NCBI GenBank assembly: GCA_020465985.1
Contig: JAANYP010004450.1
Coordinates: 297,677 to 361,676 of the forward strand
Reading direction: 5' to 3'
Source of the DNA: Centrapalus pauciflorus
Lineage: Eukaryota; Streptophyta; Magnoliopsida; Asterales; Asteraceae
DNA: 64,000 nt
A model generated the notes under the pieces. That model made no database searches and was not told the origin of the DNA. It worked only from the letters and a program-made list of their open reading frames with translations. The position numbers and the translations under genes were made by a program. Each line of letters starts with the position of its first letter. Position 1 is the stretch's first letter. This document shows positions 11,150-21,060 of the stretch, in pieces.

Positions 11150-11395
11150 TGAGTAGAACTTGGTCTTGAAAAAGATGGCTCCTGTTCATTTCAGTTCAGG
11201 ACCCGTGCTTCAAAAAGATGGCTCCTGTTCATTTCAATTCAGATACCGTGCTTCAAAAGATGGATTCTGTACACATCGATACATATACCAATAGGAATGG
11301 CTTCTACTTACTTCAGAGTAGAACCAGTCTTCAAAGAGATGGCTTCTAAACACCTCAGTTTAGAACCTGTGCTACAGTGTTTCTGAAACTCTACC
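11150..11395 (+). repeat. Degenerate ~45-60-bp repeats in the gag-pol linker of element G
   Basis: The word GATGGCTCCTGTTCATTTCA with a following CAGTTCAGGACCCGTGCTTC recurs four to five times with drift (near 11173, 11216, 11258, 11298, 11338). Related words occur between gag and pol of element D (37147-37300). Confidence 0.75.
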
Positions 11396-11758
11396 CTGGC
11401 ATGTGTATCTGATTATTAGTTTAACATCAAAGGCGAAATGAAAATAGGGAGCATAGATTTCATTTGTATTATATGCTTTCATTTTCTGATGACTGATATG
11501 TTCCTTATTTGCGGGTGGAGTTTGCAACTACGCTTTAATGAAGAAAATTTTCTTGCATTTTCAGTTTTCTTGTATGCAAATCATTCTGAAAAGATCATTC
11601 ACACGTCCTCATTCCTTCCTGATTCATTTCACTAAGTTCATTATCATAATGCTAAAGCAGCTTTTTAGAGAAATCTATGCTAGCGGCAATTCCAAGAACT
11701 CAAAGTTCTTTATTTTTTTTTAACATCTGCTAACTCTAGTGCACCACATGAGCATATA

Positions 11759-11761
<3 letters not shown>

Positions 11762-11827
<66 letters not shown>

Positions 11828-11828
11828 C
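11762..11828. repeat. (TA)n microsatellite
   Basis: About 30 TA units with one interruption. Confidence 0.95.
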
Positions 11829-12660
11829 ACTCATATGGTTTACCCAGAATCGGATGACCTACCCATGAAGTAATTCTTCCAATAGATGAGATGTGAGGGT
11901 CTTCTAGATCTAGTTGAGAAGGATCAAACACAATGGGTGCTGATTGCGTCGAACAGAGGTAAAATTGAAATAAGAGGAGTATTAATGTAAGGAGATGAGT
12001 GTGCACTAAATCATTCTGATAAAAGAGAGTCGGAGGGAGCAATTTTTGAAAAATGATATTGAGAGCTTGTGGGGAGAGAAATGATTAAATGAAAAAAGAA
12101 TCATATCATAACCAACATTTGCTGAGTTTCCTACATTTGCTAGCGAATCTTATTCATTAAGATTTGGTATTGAAGAAGACGTCATGGAACCAGTGACGCA
12201 AGCACAAAACCCATCCTAGCTACTCAGTTGCTTCTCAAAAAGATATTGTTTCATTTCTCACGGAGATTAACCTCATATGCTATCGATTCCTCGTTTGGAG
12301 TTAATTGATATTGAAACAGGAAGAGTGGAAGACATCCGCTTCGGTCTCCTAATTTCATTTGATAACACATTATGTCTAGAGCTTATTGATTATACACCTC
12401 TTAGGACACTTATCGAGTTATGTCTGTGTGACAAAATTTGCTTGTCTGTTGTGACAAAGCCGGAACAACTACAGTGGTGCTTACTCTAAGTATTCAAGAT
12501 GATTGGTTGGTAATCCTACCGGTGCTAACATCAATCCAGCGCTGAACGTAGGTCACATAGTTTTTTTTAACTATTGTGTCAACAGGAAACCTAAGTGGTC
12601 CTGGTTGTTATTTTTTTCCTCTAATTTGGTTATAATGTCACAGTTTGCAAATCCTAAATA
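11829..12660. other. Unassigned stretch inside element G
   Basis: No recognised domain. Where integrase and reverse transcriptase would be expected there is only unrelated or unrecognisable sequence. G has therefore lost its pol by deletion or replacement. Confidence 0.45.
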
Positions 12661-12689
12661 CATTTTGTGATGATAAAGAGCAGGTATAC

Positions 12690-13010
12690 ACATTCTGAGG
12701 GGGAGTAAGCTACTTGCCAAGGATACCTGAAAGGTCTACATGATAATCAAGATTCTCGTAATCATCATGAGGGGGAGATTACTAGAAGCATAAAAGTTTA
12801 AGGAGATGATGGAAGATATTCAGGGGGAGCAAAGCTAATATGAAAGATTCCATGTTCGGTTAAAGAATCTAGGGGGAGAGAGATATCAGATAAAAGCTTC
12901 AAGAGCTCCAAAGTTTCAAAGCTTCGAATGTTCCAAGTTAAAGCTTAAAGATGAACCTGGAAGTTGTCCAAGTCTAAAGTAAAGATCATCAAAAGGGGAG
13001 ATTATTCATC
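12690..13010 (+). repeat. Array of polypurine-tract-like GGGGGAG motifs, element G
   Basis: Motifs stand at about 12698 (GAGGGGGAGTAAG), 12768 (GAGGGGGAGATTAC), 12821 (AGGGGGAGCAAAG), 12870 (AGGGGGAGAGAGA) and 12993 (AAGGGGAGATTATT). They all point the same way and lie just upstream of the 3' LTR. Copia polypurine tracts in this window have the same core. Confidence 0.7.
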
Positions 13011-13059
13011 AGAAGATAAAGCTTATCTTGAAGGAACCAGACTTGATCACAAAGGGCAT

Positions 13060-13384
13060 TGTTAGACTTATTTTATTGTAATCAAGTCTAGAGTTCATTA
13101 TGTAATAATGTAATATTTATGTTCATATTTTGTAGGGGCTTATTAGTTGAGTCCATTAGCTTGGCCTATTAGGGTTTTATTATTTAAAGGGTCTCATAGG
13201 GTTTTCTGTGTGTAACTCAAGGTAGTTCAAAAATGAAAAAGTATGTAGCCGCTTGCTTGGAAGAGAGAAAAACATTTGTTCATCATTGTTCTTCATTCAA
13301 GGTTTAATATAATTATTTGGCTACATTTATATTTAGTCATCTTGTTCGTTGTTATAGTTTATGCTTGTTAATTTGGGACTAACA
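13060..13384 (+). mobile_element. 3' LTR of element G
   Basis: 325 bases bounded by TGTTAGAC and ACTAACA. Position after the purine tracts and the shared start TGTTAGA with LTR-D (29925) support a plus-strand 3' LTR. It is preceded by GGGCAT, and no clear target duplication is visible. Confidence 0.65.
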
Positions 13385-13739
13385 TGGTTCGAGAGAATAT
13401 CACTCTTGCAGCGCACCAGAAGGTACCACCTTTTAAAAAAATCTTAAATTTTTTTAATAAACATGTTTTAATTAACATTACAAAGGTATAGGTAAATTTC
13501 ATATACATTTACATTTCTTAACTCGTTAAAAATAATGTGAATGTACATTTACATAAATTTGCATATATATGATCGTAAATTTATGTGTACATGATTTCAT
13601 GCACTTAAATGTTTGAATGTGCGTGAAACTTATATATAATTTTCGTAATGTTTATTAGAATATGTTTATGAAAACAATTATCAAAAGAGATAGTTTTAAG
13701 AGTGGTAACTCCTTGTGTGTTGCATAATAAGTGGTACTC
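13385..13739. other. No gene seen
   Basis: AT-rich flanking sequence with no ORF and no repeat terminus. Confidence 0.5.
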
Positions 13740-14850
13740 AATTGAACTCAAATCTCTCTCCTACATACATACATACATGTATGCATATAGAAGCATATAT
13801 AGTATCGATATAGAATAGAAGTATAGATAAGCAAAGACATATCAATTTTATGAGACAATCCCAAACTACCATACAAGAAACTGATGAAAGTATTGTGTCA
13901 AGAACCATAAACATAAATGTATTTCTATCAAGAAATGTCATACAAAATACCAAACATGTTAAATGTATGTAATTCTTTGCAAACAAATATCAAACATTCG
14001 TATAAAAAATTCGAATAAAAGCATTGATTGGTTTGTTATGCTAGATCAAAGTAATCAACTCATTTTCAATTTGGTAACAAAACCATCTCATTCAAAGGCA
14101 ATATATTCTAATGAAACATAATAGCGCGAAACATATAATAGCACGCCAATTGAATCCACTAGTTCTGTAAACTATGACATAAACCAAAGTTCATATCATC
14201 TCATTCAAAGGCAATCTATCTATTTTGGTACGAGGGCGTGATAAGTGTGTGGTCACGGGTTCCGACTCCCATCGGAAGCAAATTTGAATTAGGTGGTGAA
14301 AGTAAGTTTAAAGTCCCCATTTAGACGTGAGGAGTAGTTTAAGAGAAGGAGTAAGAGTAGGTTAGATGGAAATTTCAGAATTTTTTGTCGAGACAAACAC
14401 AGTGTCACATACACCTAAGAAAATTTTAAAAAAAAAAAAAACCCAAAATTGAATGTTTCACAAACAAAGTTACTAGAATTCATCAAGAAAAAGTTGCAAG
14501 AACTTTGAGTTCATAGCAACCAACATTGATTGAACATATATAAATGTAATAAAAGGATATGATCTTGCTGTCTCTAAATGGGATTTGGGAGGCAAGTAAA
14601 CATGAGTGGAAAATAAAAAAGTGAATGGAAGTAAACCGATCAACAAATTCAACAACCAGCACATCACCATTATCAATCTATAGTAACAGGTCATGCATAT
14701 TTACACCAAACACATCACGTTAAGTTTCAACTTTCAAGATATACCAATTAATGAAAGAAGATTAAAAAAAGCAAACCTTCATGTGCTTATTACTATGAGA
14801 AAAATCATACCTTCCAAACCCGGCCATGTATTTATTTTGTAGGAATAGAC
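13740..14850. repeat. Segmental duplication, unit 1
   Basis: Blocks 13890-14010, 14020-14190 and 14460-14790 align with 16990-17140, 20165-20330 and 20430-21050. Examples are CAAACATTCGTATAAAA, GATTGGTTTGTTA(T/C)GCTAG and AAGGATATGATCTTGCT. Unit 1 lacks the LINE and the SINE that split unit 2, so it is the empty-site allele for both. No coding function seen. Confidence 0.85.
14225..14350 (+). mobile_element. Degenerate SINE in duplication unit 1
   Basis: A B-box-like GGTCACGGGTTCCGACTCCC with CATCGGAAGCAAATTTGAA matches the tRNA-derived head of the SINE at 20833-21000. GAGGAGTAGTTTAAGAGAAG resembles its body. The A box is decayed. The corresponding place in unit 2 has no SINE, so it arrived after the duplication. 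Confidence 0.6.
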
Positions 14851-15129
14851 AGAACAAAAACGAAATCCTCACCAAGAAATTTGATTGAAGTTGTGGGTGG
14901 ACGGCAACGTGGTCAACGATGAAGCACAAAGACGTGGTCGGCGTTTGAGGGTTGACACAGTGGAGAGAGAAGGCTGGCGTGCAGGACGACGTTGGAGAAG
15001 AAAGGGAGTTGTAAGGTGTGTTTTAAAAAAGTGGCTCTTAATTTCATTATAGAACACCATCACTCCCAATTAAACTCCATAGGGTAATTAAGACTGAGGA
15101 TAGTAGCTGTTACATTTGAATTATATCAA

Positions 15130-15581
15130 GGTGCCGTTTGGATTGCATGATTTTAAAATGATGGATTCTTAAATGATAGGATTTTAAAATTATTAGGGGG
15201 TGAGTGCATTGTGAAATGAGAAGAAGTGTGGAATGTGAAATCCTAAATGAAGCTAAATCCTTTCCTTTTAGGTGCCGTTTGGATTGCATGATTTTAAAAT
15301 GATGGATTCTAAAATGATAGGATTTTAAAATTATTAGGGGGGTGAGTGCATTGTGAAATGAGGAGATGTGTGGAATGTGAAATCCTAAATGAAGCTAAAT
15401 CCTTTGATTTTAGTTTTTATCCAAACATGACACAGAAGGATTTTTAAATCCAAATCCTAAATAAGTTGTTAAAATCCTACAAACCAAACGCCACCTTAGT
15501 TTTTATCCAGACATGACATAGAAGGATTTCTAAATCCAAATCCTAAATGAGTTGTTAAAATCCTACAAACCAAACGCCACC
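15130..15581. mobile_element. Tourist-like MITE interrupted by a copy of itself (outer)
   Basis: The termini GGTGCCGTTTGG and CCAAACGCCACC are inverted with one mismatch. Without the inner copy and one TTA, the outer element is 224 bases (15130-15270 plus 15499-15581). The flanks CAA/TAA are an imperfect 3-bp target site, fitting the PIF/Harbinger (Tourist) class. No coding capacity. Confidence 0.85.
15271..15495. mobile_element. Tourist-like MITE (inner copy)
   Basis: 225 bases with the same termini as the outer copy, flanked by a perfect TTA duplication (15268-15270 and 15496-15498). It lies at the centre of the outer copy, in CCTTT-TA/TTA-GTTTTTATCC. Its own centre (CTTTGATTTTAGTTTTTATC) shows what the intact target looked like. 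Confidence 0.9.
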
Positions 15582-15583
15582 TA

Positions 15584-15892
15584 AGGGTTTATTATGAAAA
15601 AAACAAACATGTTTTCACGTTTTTTGCGTTTTCGTCCCTCCATGTTATTTTTTTCCATAAAAAACCTCAAGTTATTCTTTTCTTATTGGTTTAGTGAAAT
15701 TTGGACATTAGAACCCGGTTTTTCAAGTTTTTAAAACCCGGTTCACAAATTATAATCGGGGTCTAATGTCCAAAATTTCACTAAACCAATAAGAAAATAA
15801 TAACATGAGGTTTTTTATGGAAAAAAATAACATGAAGGGACGAAAACGCAAAATACGTGAAAACATGTTGGTTTTTTTCATAATAAACCCTT
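15584..15892. mobile_element. Foldback (hairpin) element, 309 bp
   Basis: Left AAGGGTTTATTATGAAAAAA is the reverse complement of the right terminus. The two arms pair almost throughout (about 130 bases each) around a short loop near 15735 containing AACCCGG/CCGGTT. No ORF. The flanks allow a TA duplication. It abuts the right end of the MITE at 15581, sharing the TAA. Confidence 0.85.
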
Positions 15893-16149
15893 ATATTAAA
15901 CAGGCTCAAATCAAATCAAATTTTAAATTTAGACTTCAGATTTTTTTAAAGAATTTTAACTTCCTTAGGCTCTATTGTTCTTGGTGGGTTAAAAATTTAA
16001 AGTCTAAAAAGTAAAATAATGTCTGAAATTAAAAAGATGGGTTTTAAAATTTTTAAGTATATAATTTAAGACCGCTTGTTTCGTAGTATCAGGATGTCTA
16101 AAAACTATTACTTTAAATGTTATACTAGTATCTCCTATACTTTATTAAT

Positions 16150-16389
16150 TTATACAAATTAATAATTTATATAACATAATTAAAATAATTTAATATTTTA
16201 ATTAATTAAAATGAATAACTACCAATCGGGTTTTAGCCCATTTGGTAAGAGTGGTATTATGTAAGTGAGAGGTAACGAGTTCGACTCCCGTCGGAGGCAA
16301 GTTGAAATTTAATATTTCAATTAGTTAAATCGAATAACTACCAATGGGGTTTAGGAGTAGTAGTAGATAATTTGTCGTTAAAAAAAAAG
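16150..16389 (+). mobile_element. SINE with an internal duplication of its flank
   Basis: Head: TAGCCCATTTGGTAAGAG (A-box region), then GAGTTCGACTCCCGTCGGAG (B box). Tail: GGAGTAGTAGTAGATAATTT then TTGTCGTTAAAAAAAA. Between head and tail lies a ~48-bp block (ATTTAATATTTCAATTAG...ACCAATGGGG) that repeats the block just upstream of the head (16183-16230). Same family as the SINE at 20833-21000. Confidence 0.7.
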
Positions 16390-16959
16390 ATTAAATTGAA
16401 TAGCTTTTAAAATTAAATTAACTGCACTTTACATTTTAATTTAAGGTTAATATTAGAAAAACTAAATCTATTTTTCTTATTCTCTCAATTAAATCCGTCA
16501 ACTTTTTTTATTTTTAAATTGTTTAAGTTCCTAAACTATGTTTGTCTTATTCAAACATATATATTTTACCCGGCTAGCGGATTAGCGGTAAAATAGAACT
16601 GATAAAACAAAAATTTAGAGAATTAATTGCTAAAATATAGCAAGATGGTGGATTTTTACCACCATTAATCAAATAAAAAACTAATGTTACTTGTTTGGTA
16701 ATCGGACATGTCAAATATACACTTTTGAATAAGATAAAAATAGTTTAGAGATTTAAATTATAAGAAAAAGAGTTTCGAGACTTAATCGCAAAAATAAAGA
16801 AAGTTGATGGATTCTTTTAATATTAACTTTTAATTTAAGATATATTCAAAAATACAATTGTATTTCTAAGTATTTCTATTGAGAAACATATATTTTAGTT
16901 AACATATCCAAACATATAACATTCTAAAATAAATTTAATTAAGTCATTTTTCTACTTTA
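16390..16959. other. No gene seen
   Basis: AT-rich sequence between the SINE and duplication unit 2. No ORF and no terminal repeats recognised. Confidence 0.5.
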
Positions 16960-17194
16960 CACGAATATTGTCATCCATTACTATTTACATATACAATATA
17001 TAAGCATACACATATTCTATCAAGAAACATAAACATGAAAGTATTTCTATCAGAAAGCATCAAACAAAATACCAAAACATGTTAACCGTATGTAATGATT
17101 TGCAAAAAAAATACCAAACATTCGTATAAAAGGTTCTATAAGCTTAATTTGTTTTCTATCAACAGATGCTTGTTGACTAAATGGGTGTAACGTT

Positions 17195-18173
17195 TAGACC
17201 TGGCAATTCGTGTATTCGTGTCGTGTCACAGGTCAGACACGAATTTTACACGACACGAATTTGTCAAACCTGTACACGACACGAATTAAAAAACGTGTCT
17301 AGTTATGAAACATGTACACGACACGAAAAAAATTCGTGTTACCTGTGACACGCCACGCAATTTAGCCGTGTCACACGAAAACACGACCTGTAAACGAATT
17401 AGACACGAATTTTTAACAAAAATATTAACTTATAAATCCAAAATTCCATCTTCCAAAACGCCGGTGAGGGAGAAGAAGGCAGAAGCGGTTCAGAAGGATA
17501 AGAAGGAGGCAGAAGCAGAAGGAGAAGGAGGCAGAAGCAGAACGCCGGTGAGGGACGAGGGAGTGCCGCCGGTGAGGGATGAGGGAGGCAGGATGCAGAA
17601 CCGTAGATGGAGGAGAGGGAGGCAGAAGCAGAACCGCTGGTGCTCGTTGTGGTGGTCACCGCCGGTCAGTGGTGGTGTGCCTGGTGTGGTGGTCGCCGAA
17701 GGTGAGGGAGGCAAAAGCACAACCACTGGTGCTCGGTGTGGTGGTCGCCGCCGGTCAGTGGTGGTGTGCGGTCGCCGAAGTTGAGGGAGGCAGAAGGAAA
17801 GAAGGTGAGGCGTGTGATACTGTGATGTGAAAGTGAAAAGGTGGAAGTTTGAAAGTGTGAAACCCTAGATGTATAATGTATTTTGAATATGAAATTAAAA
17901 ATGTTTAAAACCCTAATTGTATTTAAATTCTGTGTCTTAGACGTGTCAGTCGTGTTTTAGACGTGTCATCCGTGTCACACGTATTTTAAACGTGTCTTAT
18001 ACGTGTTTATAGGGGTAAATTCGTGTTTGACACGTGTAAGACACGAAACACGAATTTCAAAAACAGGTCAACCTGTTTAGACACGAAACACGAATTTGCC
18101 AAACCTGTACACGGAAATTTCGTGTCGTATACGTGTCGTGTCTGTCGTGTCGTGTCCCATATTGCCAGGTCTA
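17195..18173. mobile_element. Non-autonomous hAT-like element 1 (ACACGA subterminal arrays)
   Basis: Perfect 13-bp terminal inverted repeat TAGACCTGGCAAT with a perfect 8-bp target duplication GTAACGTT (17187-17194 and 18174-18181), diagnostic of the hAT superfamily. About 230 bases inside each end are packed with CACGAAT, ACACGACACG and CGTGTC words in inverted orientation. These are likely transposase-binding subterminal repeats (family knowledge). The centre (17450-17800) is GC-rich, CpG-rich and unlike its surroundings. No transposase ORF. ORFs here are by-products of the repeats. Confidence 0.9.
17632..17805 (+). repeat. Two ~88-bp GC-rich tandem repeats inside hAT-like element 1
   Basis: AACCGCTGGTGCTCGTTGTG (17632) and AACCACTGGTGCTCGGTGTG (17721) begin two copies, each with CGCCGGTCAGTGGTGGTGTG and GAGGGAGGCA(G/A)AAGCA. 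Base composition differs sharply from the AT-rich neighbourhood, suggesting captured or amplified cargo. Confidence 0.75.
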
Positions 18174-18576
18174 GTAACGTTATCTCTCAAACCCAAGTCC
18201 ATTTTGGGCAAAATTGATCACTGTGATATACGACGATCAAGGGGCGTTGGTGAGATTGAAACTTCGTAACCATTCAAACACTCCTTGATATGTATTTTGA
18301 AGTCGATTAGGAGTTTACAATCGAAGGGGTGGATATGATGCAATTTTTTAAAAAGAAAATTGGAAATTGGGCAAACACTTTCTTTTGACATGATGTGTGG
18401 TGGGAGGATATGCCTTGAATTATCTAAGATTGTTTGCTTTGTAGAATAATCGAGTTGTATTGATTAAAGAAAAGTTGGCAATATATTGCTTTCAGAATTC
18501 TTTTAGATGAGAAACAATAGGAGGGGTTGAATCTTTACAACTTTATGCTATTTTGGATGATATTCGCTTGGTTATA

Positions 18577-18898
18577 TATATGGGAAATTTATACAAAACC
18601 CAACATACTTTTGATACTTTTTGATAACTCCCTGTAGCAAAATCGTTTCCATAAAAGTCCTTCATCTTGAAATTTTTTTTTCGAATTGTATTGTTTTATG
18701 GGAATTTTAAGGATTTTTTAGAACTTTTTCATAATATTTTGTTAAATTAAGGACTTTTTATGGAAACATTTTATGTGTAGTGATTTTTACGAAAATATTT
18801 TTAAGTTGAAGGACTTTTATGGAAACGTTTTTTGTGCAATGACTTATTCGAAAAATACTGAAAATTCGTCAGTTTTTTACGTGACTTCCCCTATATAT
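18577..18898. mobile_element. Foldback MITE inside the LINE
   Basis: CGTTTCCATAAAAGTCCTTC (about 18647) is inverted as GAAGGACTTTTATGGAAACG (about 18809). The outer edges TATATGGGAAATTTATAC and TTACGTGACTTCCCCTATATA are weaker inverted repeats within TATATA flanks. LINE coding similarity stops and resumes across it. Boundaries are approximate. Confidence 0.65.
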
Positions 18899-18927
18899 AT
18901 TATCTCCACATCGTGATGGATGGGTGA

Positions 18928-19571
18928 TAGACATGGCAATGGGGCGGGGCGGGGCGGGGATCTCAGTTCTCATCCCCATCCCCGCTTCTTAATACTCTCC
19001 CCCATCCCCGTCGGGGAATGAGTTTCTATCCCCGTCCCCGTCCCAATCGGGGATCGGGGATCCCCATCGAGGAATCGAGTTTTTCAATTTCTTAAAAAAT
19101 TATTAAGTGTAAACTATAAATACTAATTTAGTAGAAAAAATATATATAAATAAACTTTAAACAAATCAATCCAAACATATTCGAGTTATTTACATTTATA
19201 ATTTTAATAAAACAAAAACAAAAAAATGTATGCAAAAGATTTATAAAATCAATAAAATGAAACAAACAATAGTATTTTAAACCATAAAAAGTCATACACA
19301 ATGATATTTAATGTATTATATAAATGTAATGCATAATTTACTTTGTAAAGTTAAATATATATAATAATCTTTATTAAAAACATAAAATAAAACCGGGGTC
19401 GGATTCGGGGTTGGGGATTAAAGTCTCTCCCATCCCCGCCCCATCCCCATTATATTAAATCGGGGATTCCCCGTCCCCATCCCCATCCCCGGTCAACTCG
19501 GGGATTCCCCGGTCAAATCGGGGTCCAGTTACGGGTTCCCTGTCGGGAATGAGTTTTTTTTACCAAGCCTA
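18928..19571. mobile_element. Non-autonomous hAT-like element 2 (GGGGAT subterminal arrays)
   Basis: The termini TAGACATGGCAAT and (inverted) TAGGCTTGGTAAA are flanked by an 8-bp target duplication, ATGGGTGA/ATGGGTGG (18920-18927, 19572-19579). The left terminus differs by one base from that of hAT-like element 1. Inside both ends are dense GGGGAT/ATCCCC and GGCGGGGCGGGG words. The centre is AT-rich and non-coding. Confidence 0.85.
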
Positions 19572-20832
19572 ATGGGTGGTCTCCCTAAATGGAGATGGTA
19601 AAATTCTGTATATGCAGATCGTTTGTACATTGATAAAGCATTAAAGCTTTTTTGGAGGCATCTCCGACTTCAAAAGCATAAAAGTTAATATTTTGGCATG
19701 GAAGATATCTTTAAATAAGATTCCAACTCATGTTTATTTGGATGATCATGGATTGGACGTTGAATCCGTTTTAACCCAGTTTGTGAGTTATGCCCTGAGA
19801 CGGTAGACCATTTATGTTTTAGTTCTTTGATAGCAAAGTCTATTTGGGGTCTTATTGGTGATTAGTAAGATGTTCAAATACTATTATTTCAATATACAAG
19901 AGATTGGAGAGTTTAGTGGAATACGTTACAACTTAACAAAGCTTTTTGGTGGACTTTGAGGAATTTCAGGAACTGCGAGATTTATGGCAAGACAAACTAT
20001 AAAAAAGCTGAGCTTTTTGATAAAATTGTTATTCAGTCATTTTTCGTTAGTTAATAGAAGTGCCAATTGGGTTGGTTGGTTGCATAATCCTAGTCTAGCT
20101 ACTATAACCATGTAATTGTAGCGTTCTAGCTTCTTGCTAGTTTTTTCTTTTTTTAATACCGATATTCTAAAAAAGACTTTGATTGGTTTGTTACGCTAGA
20201 TCAAAGTAATCAAATCATTTTCAATTTGATAACAAAACCATCTCATTCAAAGGCAGTCTATCCAAACGAAACGTAATAGCCAATAGAAACCACTAGTTCT
20301 TTAAACTATGTATAACCAAATTCATATCAATCCGTCAAAATAGATGCACATTTCCGAATTTTGTGCCAAGACAAACACACGCACCTTAGAAAAGTATAAA
20401 AATAAAAGAAAAAGAAAAAACTCACAATTGATTGTTACAAGAACTTTGAGTTCATAGCAACTAGCGACCAACCAAATTAAGTAGATGCAAAAATTGATAC
20501 ATTATAAAGTCAAGAACTCTAATAGATGTACTTATTGGGTCTATTACACACCAATAACAAAAACGTCGATTGTCTAAAACATTAATTTGTATTAAATGTA
20601 AATAAAGTAAAAGGATATGATCTTGCTATTTCTTTCTAAGTGGGATTTGGGAAGAAAATAAAAAAGTGTGTGGAAAGAAACTTATCAACAAATTCAATGT
20701 CCTAACACGTCACCATTAGAAATTTATGTTAACAATAAATATGCATATTTACACCAAACACGTCACCATTATGACTCTACAGTACCTAAAATTCAACACG
20801 CAACACATCACGTTAAATTTCATGATATATCA

Positions 20833-21000
20833 TTTTTTTTTTTGAACGGCAAACTATCCTACTCCTACTCCTAAACTACTCCTTTACCTCCAGACTTACT
20901 TACTACACCTAAATTTCAACTTGCCTCCGACGGGGATCGAACCCGTGACCTCTCACTTACAACTCCACCCTCTTACCGCCAGACCAAAGGCCTTTTGGGT
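20833..21000 (-). mobile_element. tRNA-derived SINE with 12-bp target duplication
   Basis: Read on the minus strand it has an A-box region (TGGTCTGGCGGTAAGAG), a B box (GGTTCGATCCC) for RNA polymerase III, a short body and a tail TTTGCCGTTC then poly-A. The perfect duplication CATGATATATCA flanks it (20821-20832 and 21001-21012). Unit 1 shows the empty site (CAAGATATACCA near 14738). It needs LINE proteins for movement (family knowledge). Confidence 0.92.
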
Positions 21001-21060
21001 CATGATATATCAATTGAAAGGCAAATGAAAAAAAACATACCTCCATGTAATTATTTTATG

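Larger units (their letters stand above)
17145..20175 (+). pseudogene. LINE (non-LTR retrotransposon) ORF2 relic, 3' part
   Basis: Decayed coding can be followed through several frames. Near 18330-18570 is a stretch resembling KKIGN.ANTFF.HDVWWEDMP, then GGVESLQLYAILDDIRLV. After inserted elements, DGWV.SL.GDGK follows near 19575. Then come VNILAWKISLNKIPTHVYLD (from about 19690) and CELCPETVDHLCF with SIWGLIG (19780-19860). The last block is the zinc-binding module (zf-RVT) at the C-terminus of plant LINE reverse transcriptases. The 3' tail TTCTTTTTTTAATA...CTAAAAAAG fits a LINE end. It carries a foldback MITE and one or two hAT-like elements. The endonuclease and the catalytic RT core are not recognisable. 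Confidence 0.7.
16960..21060. repeat. Segmental duplication, unit 2 (split by a LINE)
   Basis: The left part (16990-17140) and right part (20165-21060) align with unit 1 (13740-14850). They are separated by about 3 kb of LINE and nested transposons and, further right, carry a SINE absent from unit 1. The join in unit 1 (near 14015) marks the LINE insertion point. Confidence 0.85.

Noticed and set aside
13738..13986. 82-aa minus-strand ORF
   Set aside because: The duplicated copy at 16960-17140 does not keep the frame, so it is not a selected gene.
17305..17830. ORFs of 60-160 aa in both strands of the hAT-like element
   Set aside because: They arise from the repeat arrays and GC-rich block, differ in every frame and show no domain.
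20833..21000. Possible tRNA gene on the minus strand
   Set aside because: It has pol III boxes, but the body does not fold as a tRNA and it ends in a poly-A tail within a 12-bp target duplication, so it is a SINE.
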